A stretch of 64,000 bases of DNA from Eutreptiella sp. 'Long Island Sound 2002' (taxonomy: Eukaryota; Euglenozoa; Euglenophyceae; Eutreptiales; Eutreptiaceae). Positions 46,533-60,552 of this stretch are shown one piece after another; position 1 is the stretch's first letter, and each line of letters starts with the position of its first letter. A program made the position numbers and the translations under genes. The stretch covers positions 33,741,330 through 33,805,329 of the forward strand of contig OZ038392.1 of the NCBI GenBank assembly GCA_964036045.1. Reading direction: 5' to 3'. The notes beneath the pieces were generated by a model that was not told where the DNA came from, did no database searches, and was given only the letters and a program-made list of their open reading frames with translations.

Positions 46533-49500
46533 GCCGGGGCCGAAGAGATTGGCTGAGGCGGGGAGGGTGCCCGCCGAGGCGCAATGTCCGGACCACTAGG
46601 TTACCAATTGGCAACCAGCGACATTTTTTTTTGCACCCCCGCAAAACTTATCACATATGCCCCTCAAAATGATCGGAGCGAAAATACAACTACGCGACTT
46701 TTCGATTTTTGTGCCGCTGATGTTCAATTTGGTGAAAAAGCACCGTTTTAAGCGGTTTTTCAACCAGTCTCCGCCGAATAGGGGCTGAATTTTGTACTGG
46801 CTGCCTTGTGCGGATTTGACCCATATTTCTACCCCTTAAAATGATCACCTCGTGCCAAAATGTCGGGAAATCAACTTTGTTTGCCAAATTTGGTACCGTT
46901 TTGCGGTTTTGCAGCAGTTTTGAGCGTTTTTGGGGCAGTTTTGTAGTGAAATACGGTCAAATTGTCACCACTCCCCCGCAAGGGCCGTAGTGATTCGGCT
47001 TCGGCGGGAAGGGTACCCGCCGAAGCGCAATTCACGACCGACAACGGTGTTGATGGCAGATCGCGCGTTTTTTTTCCGCTGTTCTCAAAAGGTGTGACAT
47101 ATGCCCCTCAAAATGATCGCAGCGAAAATACAACCACGCGACGTTTCGATTTTTGGGCCATTGGTAGTGGTTTTGGTGAAATAGCACCGTTTTAAGCAGT
47201 TTTTTAACCAGTCTCCGCCGAATAGGGGCTGAATTTTCTACTGGCTGCCATGTGCGGATTTGACTCATGTTGTTACCCCTTAAAATGATCAGCTCATGCC
47301 AAAACGTCCGCAAATCAACTTTGTTTGCCAAATTTGGTACCGTTTTGTGGTTTTGCAGCAGTTTTGAGCATTTTCGGGGCAGTTTGGTATCAAAATGAGG
47401 CAAATTGTTACTAAAAGCGCGGGTTCAACCCGTTTGAGGGTATTGGTGCCCCTCGATGCCTAGTTTGCAAGAAGGAGCAGTGGCTAGGCTCGGTTTCTGT
47501 GGGGCTTGCCCCACAGAAACCGAGACTAGCAGGCGTGAAGCTGGTTTTCCTAGGGTTTTTTGTGCTTACCGACCCATCTGTATGGATTGTACATTGCTGC
47601 ACAATGGTGGCAGAAGTACCGTATGGTATGCATACCCTAAAGAGGAGCGGGCCGTAATTCTCCGTGTTGCGCTCTTGTTCAATCTCCCCTGCAGGGGCCG
47701 TAGTGATTCGGCTTCGGCGGGAAGGGTACCCGCCGAAGCGCAATTCACGACTGACAAGTGTGTTGATGGCAGTTTCCGCGTTTTTTTTTTCGCCGTTCTC
47801 AAAATGTGTGACAAATGCCCCTCAAAATGATCGCAGCGAAAATACAACTACGCGACGTTTCGATTTTTGGGCCATTGGTAGTCGTTTTGGTGAAATAGCA
47901 CCGTTTTAAGCAGTTTTTCAACCAGTCTCCGCCGAATAGGGGCTGAATCTTGTACTGGCTGCCATGTGCGAATTTGACCAATGTTGCTACCCCTTAAAAT
48001 GATCAGCTCGTGCCAAAATGTCGGGAAATCAGCTTTGTTTGCCAAATTTGGTACCGTTTTGTCGTTTTGCGGCAGTTTTGAGCATTTTTGGGGCAGTTTG
48101 GTATCAAAATGGGGCAAATTGTTACTAAAAGCGCAGGTTCAACCCGTTTGAGGGTATTGGTGCCCCTCGATGCATAGTTTGCAAGAAGGAGCAGTGGCTA
48201 GGCACCGTTTCTGTGGGGCTTGCCCCACAGAAACCGAGACTAGCAGGCGTGAAGCTGGTTTTCCTAGGGTTTTTTGTGCCTACAAACCCATCTGTATGGT
48301 TTGTACGTTGCTGCACAATGGTGGCAGAAGTACCGTATGGTATGCATAACCCAAAGAGGAGCGGGCCGTAGTTCCCCGTGATCCGCTCTTGTTCAATTTC
48401 CCCTGCAGGGGCCGTAGTGATTCGGCTTCGGCGGGAAGGGTACCCGCCGAAGCGCAATTCACGACTGACAAGTGTGTTGATGGCACATCGCGTACTTTTT
48501 TTTTTCGATGTTCTCAAAATGTATGACATATGCCCCTCAAAATGATCGCAGCGAAAATACAACTACGCCACTTTTCGATTTTCGGGCCATTTGTAGTCGT
48601 TTTGGTGAAATAGCACCGTTTTAAGCAGTTTTTTGACCAATCTCCGCCGAATAGGGGCTGAATTTTGTACTGGCTGCCAAGTGCCGATTTGACTAATGTT
48701 GTTACCCCTTAAAACGATCGGCTCCTGTCAAAACGTCGGGAAATCACTTTTGTTTGCCAAATTTGGTACCTTTTTGTGGTTCTGCGGCAGTTTTGAGTGT
48801 TTTTGGGTGAGTTTGGTGTCAAAATGGGGCAAATTGTTACTAAAAGCGCACATTCAACCTGTTTGAGGGTATTGGTGCCCCTCGATGCATAGTTTGCAAG
48901 AAGGAGCAGTGGCTAGGCTCCGTTTCTGTGGGGCTTGCCCCACAGAAACCGAGACTAGCAGGCGTGAAGCTGGTTTTCCTAGGGTTTTTTGTGCTTACAA
49001 ACCCATCTGTATGGATCGTACGTTGCTGCACAATGGTGGCAGAAGTACCGTATGGTATGCATACCCCAAAGAGGAGCGGGCCGTAATTCTCCGTGATCCA
49101 CTCTTGTTCAATTTCCCCTGCAGGGGCCGTAGTGATTCGGCTTCGGCGGGAAGGGTACCCGCCGAAGCGCAATTCACGACTGACAAGTGTGTTGATGGCA
49201 GATCGCGTACTTTTTTTTTCGCTGTTCTCAAAATGTGTGATATGTGCCCCTCAAAATGATCGCAGCGAAAATACAACCACGCGACGTTTCGAGTTTTGGG
49301 CCACTGGTAGTCTTTTTGGTGAAATAGCACCGTTTTAAGCAGTTTTTTAACCAGTCTCCGCCGAATAGGGGCTGAATTTTGTACTGGCTGCCATGTGCCG
49401 ATTTGACCTATGTTGTCACCCCTTAAAATGATTGGCTCGTGCCAAAGCGTCCGGAAATCATCTTTGTTAGCCAAATTTGGTACTGTTTTGTGGTTTTGCG

Positions 49501-52500
49501 GCAGTTTTGAGCGTTTTTGGGGCAGTTTGGTATCAAAATGGGGCAAATTGTTACTAAAAGCGCAGGTTCAACCCGTTTGAGGGTATTGGTGCCCCTCGAT
49601 GCATAGCTTGCAAGAAGGAGCAGTGGCTAGCCTCGGTTTCTGTGGGGCTTGCCCCACAGAAACCGAGACTAGCAGGCGTGAAGCTGGTTTTCCTAGGGTT
49701 TTTTGTGCTTACAAACCCATCTGTATGGATTGTACATTGCTGCACAATGGTGGCAGAAGTACCGTATGGTATGCATACCCGAAAGAGGAGCGGGCCGTAA
49801 TACTCTGTGATCCGCTCTTGTTCAATCTCCCCCGCAGGGGCCGTAGTGATTCGGCTTCGGCGGGAAGGGTACCCGCCGAAGCGCAATTCACGACTGACAA
49901 GTGTGTTGATGGCAGATCGCGCGTTTTTTTTTCGCCGTTCTCAAAATGTGTGACATATGCCCCTCAAAATGATCGCAGCGAAAATACAACTACGCGACTT
50001 TTCGATTTTCGAGCCACTGGTAGTCGTTTTGGTGAAATATCACCGTTTTAAGCGGGTTTTCAACCAGTCTCCGCCGAATAGGGGCTGAATTTTGTACTGG
50101 CTGCCATGAGCCGATTTGACCCATGTTATTACCCCTTAAAATGAACAGCTCGTGCCAAAACGTCGGAAAATCAACTTTGTTTGCCAAATTTGGTACCGTT
50201 TTGTTGTTTTGCAGCAGTTTGGAACGTTTTTGGGGCAGTTTTGTAGCGAAATAGGGTCAAATTGTTACTAAAAGCGCAGATTCAACCCGTTTGAGGGTAT
50301 TGGTGCCTCTCGATGCATAGTTTGCAAGAAGGAACAGTGCCTAGGCTCGGTTTCTGTGGGGCTTGCCCCACAGAAACCGAGACTAGCAGGCGTGAAGCTG
50401 GTTTTCATATGGTTTTTTTGGCTTACAAACCCATCTGTACGGATTTTACGTGGCTGCACAATGGTGGCAGAAGTACCGTATGGTATGCATACCCCAAAGA
50501 GGAGCGGGCCGTAATACTCCGTGATCCGCTCTTGTTCAATCTCCCCTGCAGGGGCCGTAGTGATTCGGCTTCGGCGGGAAGGGTACCCGCCGAAGCGCAA
50601 TTCACGACTGACAAGTCCGTTGATGGCAGATCGCGTACTTTTTTTTTCGCCGTTCTCAAAAGGTGTGACATATGCCCCTCAAAATGATGGTAGCGAAAAT
50701 ACAATTACGCGACTTTTGGATTTTTGGGCCGCTGGTAGTCGTTTTGGTGAAATAGCACCGTTTTAAGCGGTTTTTCAACCAGTCTCCGACGAATAGGGGC
50801 TGAATTTTGTACTGGCTGCCACGTGCAGATTTGACCCGTGTTGCTACCCCTTAAAATGATTGGCTCGTGCCAAAACGTCGGGAAATCAACTTTGTTTGCC
50901 AAATTTGGTGCCCTTTTGTTGTTTTGCAGCAGTTTGGAGCGTTTTTGGGGCAGTTTTGTATCAAAATGGGGCAAATTGTTACTAAAAGCATAGGTTCAAC
51001 CCGTTTGAGGGTATTGGTGCCTCTCCATGCATAGTTTGCAAGAAGGAGCAGTGGCTAGGCTCGGTTTCTGTGGGGCTTGCCCCACAGAAACGGAGACTAG
51101 CAGGCGTGAAGCCGGTTTTCCTAGGGTTTTTTGTGCTTACAAACCCATCTGTATGGATTGTACGTTGCTGCACAATGGTGGCAGAAGTACCGTATGGTAT
51201 GCATACCCCAAAGAGGAGCGGGCCGTAATTCTCCGTGATCCGCTCTTGTTCAATCTCCCCTGCAGGGGCCGTAGTCATTCGGCTTCGGCGGGAAGGGTAC
51301 CCGCCGAAGCGCAATTCACGAGTGACAAGTGTGTTGATGGCAGATCGCGTACTTTTTTTTTTGCCGTTCTCAAAATGTGTGACATATGCCCCTCAAAATG
51401 ATGGCAGCGAAAATACAACTACGCGACTTTTCGATTTTTGGGCCACTGGTAGTCGTTTTGGTGAAATAGCACCGTTTTAAGCGGGTTTTCAACCAGTCTC
51501 CGCCGAATAGGGGCTGAATTTTGTACTGGCTGCCACGTGCAGATTTGACCCGTGTTGCTACCCCTTAAAATGATTGGCTCGTGCCAAAACGTCGGGAAAT
51601 CAACTTTGTTTGCCAAATTTGGTGCCCTTTTGTTGTTTTGCAGCAGTTTGGAGTGTTTTTGGGGCAGTTTTGTACTGAAATAGGGTCAAATTATTACTAA
51701 AAGCATAGGTTCAACCCGTTTGAGGGTATTGGTGCCTCTCGATGCATAGTTTGCAAGAAGGAGCAGTGGCTAGGCTCGGTTTCTGTGGGGCTTGCCCCAC
51801 AGAAACCGAGACTAGCAGGCGTGAAGCTGGTTTTCCTAGGGGTTTTTTGGCTTACAAACCCATGTGTATGGATTGTACGTGGCTGCACAACGGTGGCAAA
51901 AGTACCGTATGGTATGCATACCCCAAAGAGGAGCGAGCCGTAATTCTCCGTGATCCGCTCTTGTTCAATCTCCCCCGCAGGGGCCGTAGTAATTCGGCTT
52001 CGGTGGGAAGGGTACCCGCCGAAGCGCAATTCACGATTGGCAAGTGTGTTGATGGCAGATCGCGCGTTTTTTTTTCCGCCGTTCTCAAAATGTGGCACAT
52101 ATGCCCCTCAAAATGATCGCAGCGAAAATACAACTACGCGACTTTTCAATTTTGGGCCACTGGTAGTCGTTTTGGTGAAATATCACCGTTTTAAGTGGGT
52201 TTTCAACCAGTCTCCGCCGAATAGGGGCTGAATTTTGTACTGGCTGCCACGTGCCGATTTGACCCATGTTGTTACCCCTTAAAATGATCAGCTTCTGCCA
52301 AAGCGTCGGAAAATCACCTTTGTTTGCCAAATTTGGTACCGTTTTGTGGTTTTGCGGCAGTTTTGAGCGTTTTTGGGGCAGTTTGGTATCAAAATGGGGC
52401 AAATTGTTACTAAAAGCGCACATTCAACCTGTTTGAGGGTATTGGTGCCCCTCGATGCATAGTTTGCAAGAAGGAGCAGTGGCTAGGCTCGGTTTCTGTG

Positions 52501-55500
52501 GGGCTTGCCACACAGAAACCGAGACTAGCAGGCGTGAAGCTGGTTTTCCTAGGGTTTTTTGTGCTTACAAACCCATCTGTATGGATTGTACGTTGCTGCA
52601 CAATGGTGGCAGAAGTACCGTATGGTATGCATACCCCAAAGAGGAGCGGGCCGTAATTCTCCGTGATCCGCTCTTGTTCAATCTCCCTTGCAGGGGCCGT
52701 AGTGATTCGGCTTCGTCGGGAAGGGTACCCGCCGAAGCGCAATTCACGACTGACAAGTGTGTTGATGGCAGATCGCGTACTTTTTTTTTTGCCGTTCTCA
52801 AAATGTGTGACATATGCCCCTCAAAATGATCGCAGCGAAAATACAACCACGCGACTTTTCGAGTTTTGGGCCACCGGTAGTCGTTTTCGTGAAATAGCAC
52901 CGTTTTAAGCAAATTTTCAACCACTCTCCGCCGAATAGGGGCTGAATTTTGTACCGGATGCCATGTGCCGATTTGACCCGTGTTGTTACCCCTTAAAATG
53001 ATCAGCTCGTGCCAAAACGTCGGGAAATCAACTTTGTTTGCCAAATTTGGTACCGTTTTGTTGTTTTGCAGCAGTTTTGAGTGTTTTTGGGGCAGTTTGG
53101 TATCAAAATGGGGCAAATTGTTACTAAAAGCGCAGGTTCAACCCGTTTGACGGTATTGGTGCCCCTCGATGCATAGTTTGCAAGAAGGAGCAGTGGCTAG
53201 GCTCGGAATCTGTGGGGCTTGCCCCACAGAAACCGAGACTAGCAGGCGTGAAGCTGGTTTTCCTAGGGTTTTTTGTGCTTACAAACCCATCTGTATGGAT
53301 TGTACATTGCTGCACAATGGTGGCAGAAGTACCGTATGGTATGCATACCCCAAAGTGGAGCGGGCCGTAATGCTCCGTGATCCGCTCTTGTTCAATCTCC
53401 CTTGCAGGGGCCGTAGTGATTCGGCTTCGGCGGGAAGGGTACCCGCCGAAGCGCAATTCACGACTGACAAGTGTGTTGATGGCAGATCGCGTACTTTTTT
53501 TTTTCGCCGTTCTCAAAATGTGTGACATATGCCCCTCAAAATGATCGCAGCGAAAATAGAACTACGCGACTTTTCGAGTTTTCGGCCACTGGTAGTCGAT
53601 TTGGTGAAATAGCACCGTTTTCAGGAGTTTTTCAACCAATCTCCGCCGAATAGGGGCTGAATTTTGTACTGGCTGCCAATTGCGGATTTGACTCATGTTG
53701 TTACCCCTTAAAATGATCAGCTCATGCCAAAACGTCGGAAAATCAACTTTGTTTGCCAAATTTGGTACCGTTTTGTAGTTTTGCGGCAGTTTTGAGCGTT
53801 TTTGGGGCAGTTTGGTATCAAAATGGGGCAAATTGTTACTAAAAGCGCACATTCAACCTGTTTGAGGGTATTGGTGCCCCTCGATGCATAGTTTGCAAGA
53901 AGGAGCAGTGGCTAGGCTCGGTTTCTGTGGGGCTTGCCCCACAGAAACCGAGACTAGCAGGCGAGAAGCTGGTTTTCCTAGGGTGTTTTGTGCTTACAAA
54001 CCCATCTGTATGGATTGTACGTTGCTGCACAATGGTGGCAAAAGTACCGTATGGTATGCATACCCCAAAGAGAAGCGGGCCGTAATTCTCCGTGATCCGC
54101 TCTTGTTCAATCTCCCCCGCAGGGGCCGTAGTGATTCGGCTTCGGCGGGGAGGGTACCCGCCGAAGCGCAATTCACGACCGACAAGGGTGTTGATGGCAG
54201 TTTCCGCGTTTTTTTTTTCGCTGTTCTCAAAATGTGTGACATATGCCCCTCAAAATGATCGCAACGAAAATACAACTACGCGACGTTTCGAGTTTTGGGC
54301 CCCTGGTAGTCGTTTTGGTGAAATAGCACCGTTTTAAGCGGTTTTTTTAACCAGTCTCCGCCGAATAGGGGCTGAATTTTGTACTGGCTGCCATATGCGG
54401 ATTTGACCCATGTTGTTACCCCTTAAAATGATCAGCTCTTGTCAAAACGTCGGGAAATCAACTTTGTTCGCCAAATTTGGTATCGTTTTGTGGTTTTGCG
54501 GCAGTTTTGAGGGTTTTTGGGGCCGTTTTGTAGCAAAATGGGGCAAATTGTTACTAAAAGCGCACATTCAACCTGTTTGAGGGCATTGGTGCCCCTCAAT
54601 GCAAAGTTTGCAAGAAGGAGCAGTGGCTAGCCTCGGTTTCTGTGGGGCTTGCCCCACAGAAACCGAGACTAGCAGGCGTGAAGCTGGTTTTCATAGGGTT
54701 TTTTTGTGCTTACAAACCCATCTGTATGGATTGTACATTGCTGCACAATGGTGGCAGAAGCACCGTATGGTATGCATACCCCAAAGAGGAGCGGGCCGTA
54801 ATTCTCCGTGATCCGCGCTTGTTCAATCTCCCCTGCAGGGGCCGTAGTGATTCGGCTTCGGCGGGAAGGGTACCCGCCGAAGCGCAATTCACGACTTACT
54901 AGTGTGTTGATGGCAGATCGCGTACTTTTTTTTTTCGTTGTTCTCAAAATGTGTGACATATGCCCCTCAAAATGATGGCAGCGAAAATACAACTACGCGA
55001 CTTTTCGATTTTTGGGCCATTTGTATTCGTTTTGGTGAAATAGCACCGTTTTAAGCGGTTTTTCAACCAGTCTCCGCCGAATAGGGGCTGAATTTTGTAC
55101 TGGCTGCCACGTGCTGATTTGACCCATGTTGTTACCCCTTAAAATGATCAGCTCGTGACAAAACATCGGGAAATCAACTTTGTTTGCCACATCCGCACTT
55201 GTTTTGTGGTTTTGCAGCAGTTTTGAGCGTTTTTGATACAGATTTGTAACAAAATAGGGTCAAATTGTTACTAAAAGCACAAGTTCAACCCGTTTGACGG
55301 TATTGGTGCCCCTCGATGCATAGTTTGCAAGAAGGAGCAGTGGCTAGGCTCGGTTTCTGTGGGGCTTGCCCCACAGAAACCGAGACTAGCAGGCGTGAAG
55401 CTGGTTTTCCTAGGGTTTTTTGTGCTTACAAACCCATCTGTATGGATTGTACGTTGCTACACAATGGTGGCAGAAGTACCGTATGGTATGCATACCCCAA

Positions 55501-57897
55501 AGAGGAGCGGGCCGTAATTCTCCGTGATCCGCTCTTGTTCAATCTCCCCCGCAGGGGCCGTAGTGATTCGGCTTCGGCGGGGAGGGTACCCGCCGAAGCG
55601 CTATTCACGACTGACAAGTGTGTTGATGGCAGATCGCGTACTTTTTTTTTTCGCTGTTCTCAAAATGTGTGACATATGCCCCTCAAAATGATCGCAGCGA
55701 AAATACAACTACGCGACTTTTCGATTTTTGGGCCACTGGTAGTCGTTTTGGTGAAATAGCACCGTTTTAAGCGGGTTTTCAACCAGTCTCCGCCGAATAG
55801 GGGCTGAATTTTGTACTGGCTGCCATGTGCAGATTTGACCCATGTTGTACCCCTTAAAATGATCGGCTCGTGACAAAACATCGGGAAATCAACTTTGTTT
55901 GCCACATCCGCACTTGTTTTGTGGTTTTGCAGTAGTTTTGAGCGTTTTTGATACAGATTTGTAACAAAATAGGGTCAAATTGTTACTAAAAGCACAGGTT
56001 CAACCCGTTTGAGGGTATTGGTGCCCCTCGATGCATAGTTTGCAAGAAGGAGCAGTGGCTAGGCTCGGTTTCTGTGGGGCTTGCCCCACAGAAACCGAGA
56101 CTAGCAGGCGTGAAGCTGGTTTTCCTAGGGTTTTTTGTGCTTACAAACCCATCTGTATGGATTGTACATTGTTGCACAATGGTGGCAGGAGTACCGTATG
56201 GTGTGCATACCCCAAAGAGGAGCGGGCCGTAATTCTCCGTGATCCGCTCTTGTTCAATCTCCCCTGCAGGGGCCGTAGTGATTCGGCTTCGGCGGGAAGG
56301 GTACCCGCCGAAGCGCAATTCACGACTGACAAGTGTGTTGATGGCAGATCGCGTACTTTTTTTTCCGCCCTTCTCAAAAGGTGTAACATATGCCCCTCAA
56401 AATGATCGCAGCGAAAAAGGAACTACGCGACTTTTCGATTTTTGGGCCACCGGTAGTCGTTTTGGTGAAATAGCACCGTTTTAAGCGGGTTTTCAACCAG
56501 TCTCCGCCGAATAGGGGCTGAATTTTGTACTGGCTGCCACGTGCAGATTTGACCCATGTTGTTACCCCTTAAAATGATCAGCTCGTGCAAAAACGTTGGG
56601 AACCAACTTTGTTTGCCGAATTTGCTGCCGTTTTGTTGTTTTGCAGCAGTTTGGAGCGTTTTTGGGCCAGTTTGGTAACGAAATAGGGTCAAATTATTAC
56701 TAAAAGCATAGGTTCAACCCGTCTGAGGGTATTGGTGCCTCTCGATGCATAGTTTGCAAGAAAGAACAGTGGCTAGGCTCGGTTTCTGTGGGGCTTGCCC
56801 CACAGAAACCGAGACTAGCAGAGGTGAAGCTGGTTTTCATATGGTTTTTTTGGCTTACAAACCCATCTGTATGGATTGTACGTTCCACATTGCGCGTGTC
56901 GCGCGCGCGGTGGTGATATAAAATTAGAATTAGAAACCACAAGAATGAAATGACGCGATGCAACCAATTTGAACCAAAAATAAATACAAAAAAAAACACA
57001 CACGGATTTGGTGGTTTTGATTTGTTTTCGTGTTGATGCCGGGACTCTGTGTATCCCTATCAAATCGGATTTCCGGCTGCTGCTGCTACCAAGCGGACGA
57101 GCTTCACAATGGTGGCAAAAGTACCGTATGGTATGCATACCCCAAAGAGGAGCGGGCCGTAGTTCTCCGTGATCCGCTCTTGTTCAATCTCTCCCGCAGG
57201 GGCCGTAGTGATTCGGCTTCGGCGGGGAGGGTACCCGCCGAAGCGCAATTCACGACTGACAAGGGTGTTGATGGCAATTTCCGTGTTTTTTTCTCGCCGT
57301 TCTCAAAATGTGGTACATATGCCCCTCAAAATGATCGCAGCGAAAATACAACTACGCGACTTTTCGATTTTTGGGCCACTGATGGTCGTTTTGGTGAAAT
57401 AGCACCGTTTTAAGCGGGTTTTCAACCAGTCTCCGCCGAATAGGGGCTGAATTTTGTACTGGCTGCCATATGCGGATTTGACCCATGTTGTTACCCCTTA
57501 AAATGATCAGCTTGTGCCAAAACGTTGGGAAATCAACTTTGTTTGCCAAATTTGGTACCGTTTTGTGGTTTTGCGGCAGTTTTGAGCGTTTTTGGGGCAG
57601 TTTGGTATCAAAATGGGGCAAATTGTTACTAAAAGCATAGGTTCAACCCGTTTGATGGTATTGGTGCCCCTCGATGCATAGTTTGCAAGAAGGAGCAGTG
57701 GCTAGGCTCGGTTTCTGTGGGGCTTGCCCCACAGAAACCGAGACTAGCAGGCGTGAAGCTGGTTTTCCTAGGGTTTTTTGTGCTTACAAACCCATCTGTA
57801 TGGATTGTACGTTGCTGCACAATGGTGGCAGAAGTACCGTATGGTATGCATACCCCAAAGAGGAGCGGGCCGTGATTCTCCCTGATCCGCTCTTGTT
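46533..57897. repeat. Satellite family B, about 15 units of 714 bp
   Basis: The anchor ATGCATAGTTTGCAAG (or its variant) occurs at 47456, 48170, 48885, 49599, 50313, 51027, 51742, 52455, 53169, 53884, 54599, 55316, 56031, 56745 and 57674. Spacing is 713-717 bp except the last interval (929). Each unit has a 46-nt hairpin (CTAGGCTCGG... CCGAGACTAG), the 12-bp palindrome GGTATGCATACC, the CCCCTGCAGGGG palindrome, a GCTTCGGCGGG/CCCGCCGAAGC hairpin with a 7-nt loop, and a T tract of 7-11. The first unit (46965-47416) lacks its 5' half. Units differ by a few per cent, so recent amplification or homogenisation is likely. Confidence 0.95.
56885..57104. mobile_element. 220-bp insertion in one family B unit
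   Basis: Unit 14 is interrupted between GATTGTACGTT and CACAATGGTGG; the normal GCTG at this point is replaced. The insert has a CGCGCGCG stretch, an A-rich middle with nine A and CACACAC, and ends with GCTGCTGCTGCTACCAAGCG. It occurs in no other unit. Its class is unknown; a short retroposed element is possible. Confidence 0.7.
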
Positions 57898-59716
57898 CAA
57901 GTCGCCCCCCCTGGGGGCTGTTTTCTGGTGGGCGTCGGGGTGTGGGGCCCCTGACGCCCCATCGAAAACAAGGTCCATACTATACGTTACGCGACCCCCG
58001 GGGTAAAATCCAGAGGCCTCCAAAAACCTACCATGCAGGCCCTTAAAATGTCCGAAATTGAATTCTAAGAACGCGACTTTTCCCTTTTTTTGCCCACGAT
58101 GGTCGTTTTGGTGAGTGAGCAGCGTTTGAAGCGGTTTTTCGGGCACTCTCCAAACATTTGGGGCTGAAGTTTGTACTGGCTGCTGCTTGCAAAATTAGGC
58201 CATGTTACAGCCCCTCAAAATGACCGTCTTGTGCGGAAACGACAGAAAAGCACTCTCGTTGGCCAAAATTTGTGCCGCTTTGATGATTTACGGTCAATTT
58301 TGTACATTTTTTGGCAGTTTTTTGCCATGTGGGACCCCTCAACCACCGTCAGCGTCAAGCCCGGCCCCCAACCCTTCCCCCATGCCCACCACATAGTGCA
58401 GCCCCGGGGACTGCCCACGATGCCCAACCCCCCACCCCCACAAGGGGGACCGGAAAACCCACAAGGAGTCCATGGGCCATACCCGCAACACCAACCCCAC
58501 CACTACCCACACCACCACCACCAGCGGCCCCAATATTTTTGCCATATTTGGCATGTATACTTGCTGCCCATCTGACAAGGCTTTTTGGCCCATGGGGCAA
58601 CCATAGTGGGCAAGAGGCATTAGGCAGAATCCGCTAGGCTCCGCTTTTGTGGGGCTTGGCCCACAAAAACGGAGCCTAGCGGACGGCGCTTGCGCCGTTG
58701 AACCCGTTTTTTCATGGTTTTCTTCTTCTCCGCTTCTGCATGGTTCTTTTTGCCTTTGTGTTCTTTGACCTCCGTTGTCATGCAAACCGTTGCCGTGGGA
58801 GCCCACCTCGTGCAACTTTCCCCAGCTTGTTCAAATCCCCCCCGCAGGGGGCTGGCTTCTGTGGGGGTCGGGGTGTTAGGGGCCCCTGACCCCGCGCCAG
58901 AAGCAGTAACCAACTACTACGTTACGCCACCCCCCCCCCCCCCCTGGAAAACAGCCCTTCTCAAAACCCTGCAATGCAGCCCCTTAAAATGATCGCAATC
59001 GAATTCTAAAAACGCGACTCTTCTTTTTGGATGATGATGGTCTTTTTGGTGAATTAGGACCGTTTTAAGCGGCTTTTTGGGCAGTCTCCGGAAAGTTGGT
59101 GCTGAATTTGGTATTGGCTCCTGCTTGCGAATCTACCCCATAATGCACCCACTTAAAATGACCGCCTCGGGCCAAAACGTCAGAAAAGCAACCTCATTGG
59201 CCAAATGTGGTGGCGTTTTGATGATTTAGAGTCAAATTTGTGCGTTTTTTTGGCAGTTTTTCGGCATATTTTTCGCCATATTTGGCATGTATACTTGCTG
59301 CCCGTCTGGCAAGCCTTTTCCTCCCATGGGGCAACCATATTGGGCAAGAGGCAGGAGGCAGAACCCGCTAGGCTCCGTTTTTGTGGGGCTTGGCCCACAA
59401 AAACGGAGCCTAGGGGCCGGCGTTGGCGCCGTTGAACCCGTTTTTTCATGGTTTTCTTCTTCTCTGCTTCTGCATGGTTCTTCTTGCCTTTGTGTTCTTT
59501 GTCCTTCGCTGTCATGCAAACCGTTGCCGCGCGACCCCACCTCGTGCAACTTTCACCAGCTTGTTCAATTCCCCCCCGCAGGGGGTCGGCTTCTGTGGGG
59601 GTCGGGGTGTTGGGGGCCCCTGACCCCGCGCCAGAAGCAGTGACCAACTACTACGTTACGCGACCCCCCCCCCCCTGGAAGACAGCACTTCTCAAACCCC
59701 TTCCATGCAGCCCCTT
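57898..59716. repeat. Satellite family A and variant, two and a half units
   Basis: Starts after CTCTTGTTCAA with a variant 5' block (CCCCCCCTGGGGGCTGTTTT ... GACGCCCCATCGAAAACAAG) that I call A-prime. It then passes into typical family A units with hairpins at 58634 and 59368 (734 bp apart). A unique Pro-rich-reading insert of about 200 bp (58330-58540, CCACCACCACCAG-like) splits the first unit. The block ends at GCAGCCCCTTT near 59716. Confidence 0.85.
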
Positions 59717-59733
59717 TCTGTGTTAGCGCGCAA

Positions 59734-59965
59734 TGTGTGTGTCATTTGTCCTGTCTGTCATTTGTGAATGTGTGTGTCATTTGTGAATGTGTTTGTCATT
59801 TGTGAATGTGTGTGTCGTTTGTGTCTGCCATTTTGCCATATGTGTGTCATTTGTGTCTGCCATTTTGCCATCTCTGTGTCATTTGTGTGTCTGCCATTTT
59901 GCCATCTGTGTGTCATTTGTGTGTCTGCTTGTTGCCATCTGTGTGTCATTTGTGTGTTGTGTGAT
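59734..59965. repeat. TGTGTGTCATTTGTG minisatellite
   Basis: About four copies of a 20-bp unit (TTTGTGAATGTGTGTGTCA-like), then about five copies of a 30-36-bp unit (CATTTGTGTCTGCCATTTTG plus CCATCTGTGTGT). Confidence 0.9.
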
Positions 59966-60481
59966 GTGTTTTGTTTTTGCTCCACTGAAAGCAGAGATGG
60001 TTTTTTTTCGCAACAAAAGGCTTTTTGTCAATGTTCATGAGAGAAAGCAGTAAAATTTGGTGACAGGGGGAGCATTGTACATTTGCATTTAGAAACAACA
60101 ACGTTGGATGGCAGGGAATAAGTGAAAGGGGCGAAATGATCAAATACATTGATGGCAAGTGCAGTGTCACAGAAACATTGTTTCTACAAACAACGCTGTA
60201 CAACAGCTCAAGTGCATAATTTTGATTCCCATCGGGCCTTTGGTGAAGAAACTGCTTTTGCACCCCCAAGCTTAGGAGTGGCGTGCATATTGCTGGTTTT
60301 GCTTTGCACAACCTCATGAAGTTTTTTAGCCAATTTGACCATCTTTTTCTGGCATGTTTATTTTTACTTCACGTTCCGGCAACTTTTGACCCAGCTAGGG
60401 GAAAACTAGCTAGTCCACCACCACCCCCCCCCCCCCCCCCCCCGCCTTCGCCGGGAGGGGGAAAACAAAAAGAGAGGGAGG

Positions 60482-60552
60482 GTGGATGCGATGGTGCATG
60501 GCACCATCGCATCCACTCAAGTATCCACTCAATCATGGCATCCACTCAGGTA
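60482..60552. repeat. Perfect 16-bp-arm hairpin followed by direct repeats
   Basis: GTGGATGCGATGGTGC (60482-60497), a 3-nt loop ATG, then its exact complement (60501-60516). Directly after come four copies of ATCCACTCA-like 9-mers to about 60557. Confidence 0.95.

Noticed and set aside
47456-58006. A 124-codon plus-strand frame present in most family B units, and a 110-codon minus frame
   Set aside because: The frame recurs because the unit recurs. It runs through palindromes, ends near a T tract whose length varies between units (so lengths are 118, 124 or 150), and both strands are open. No sign of protein-level constraint is visible.
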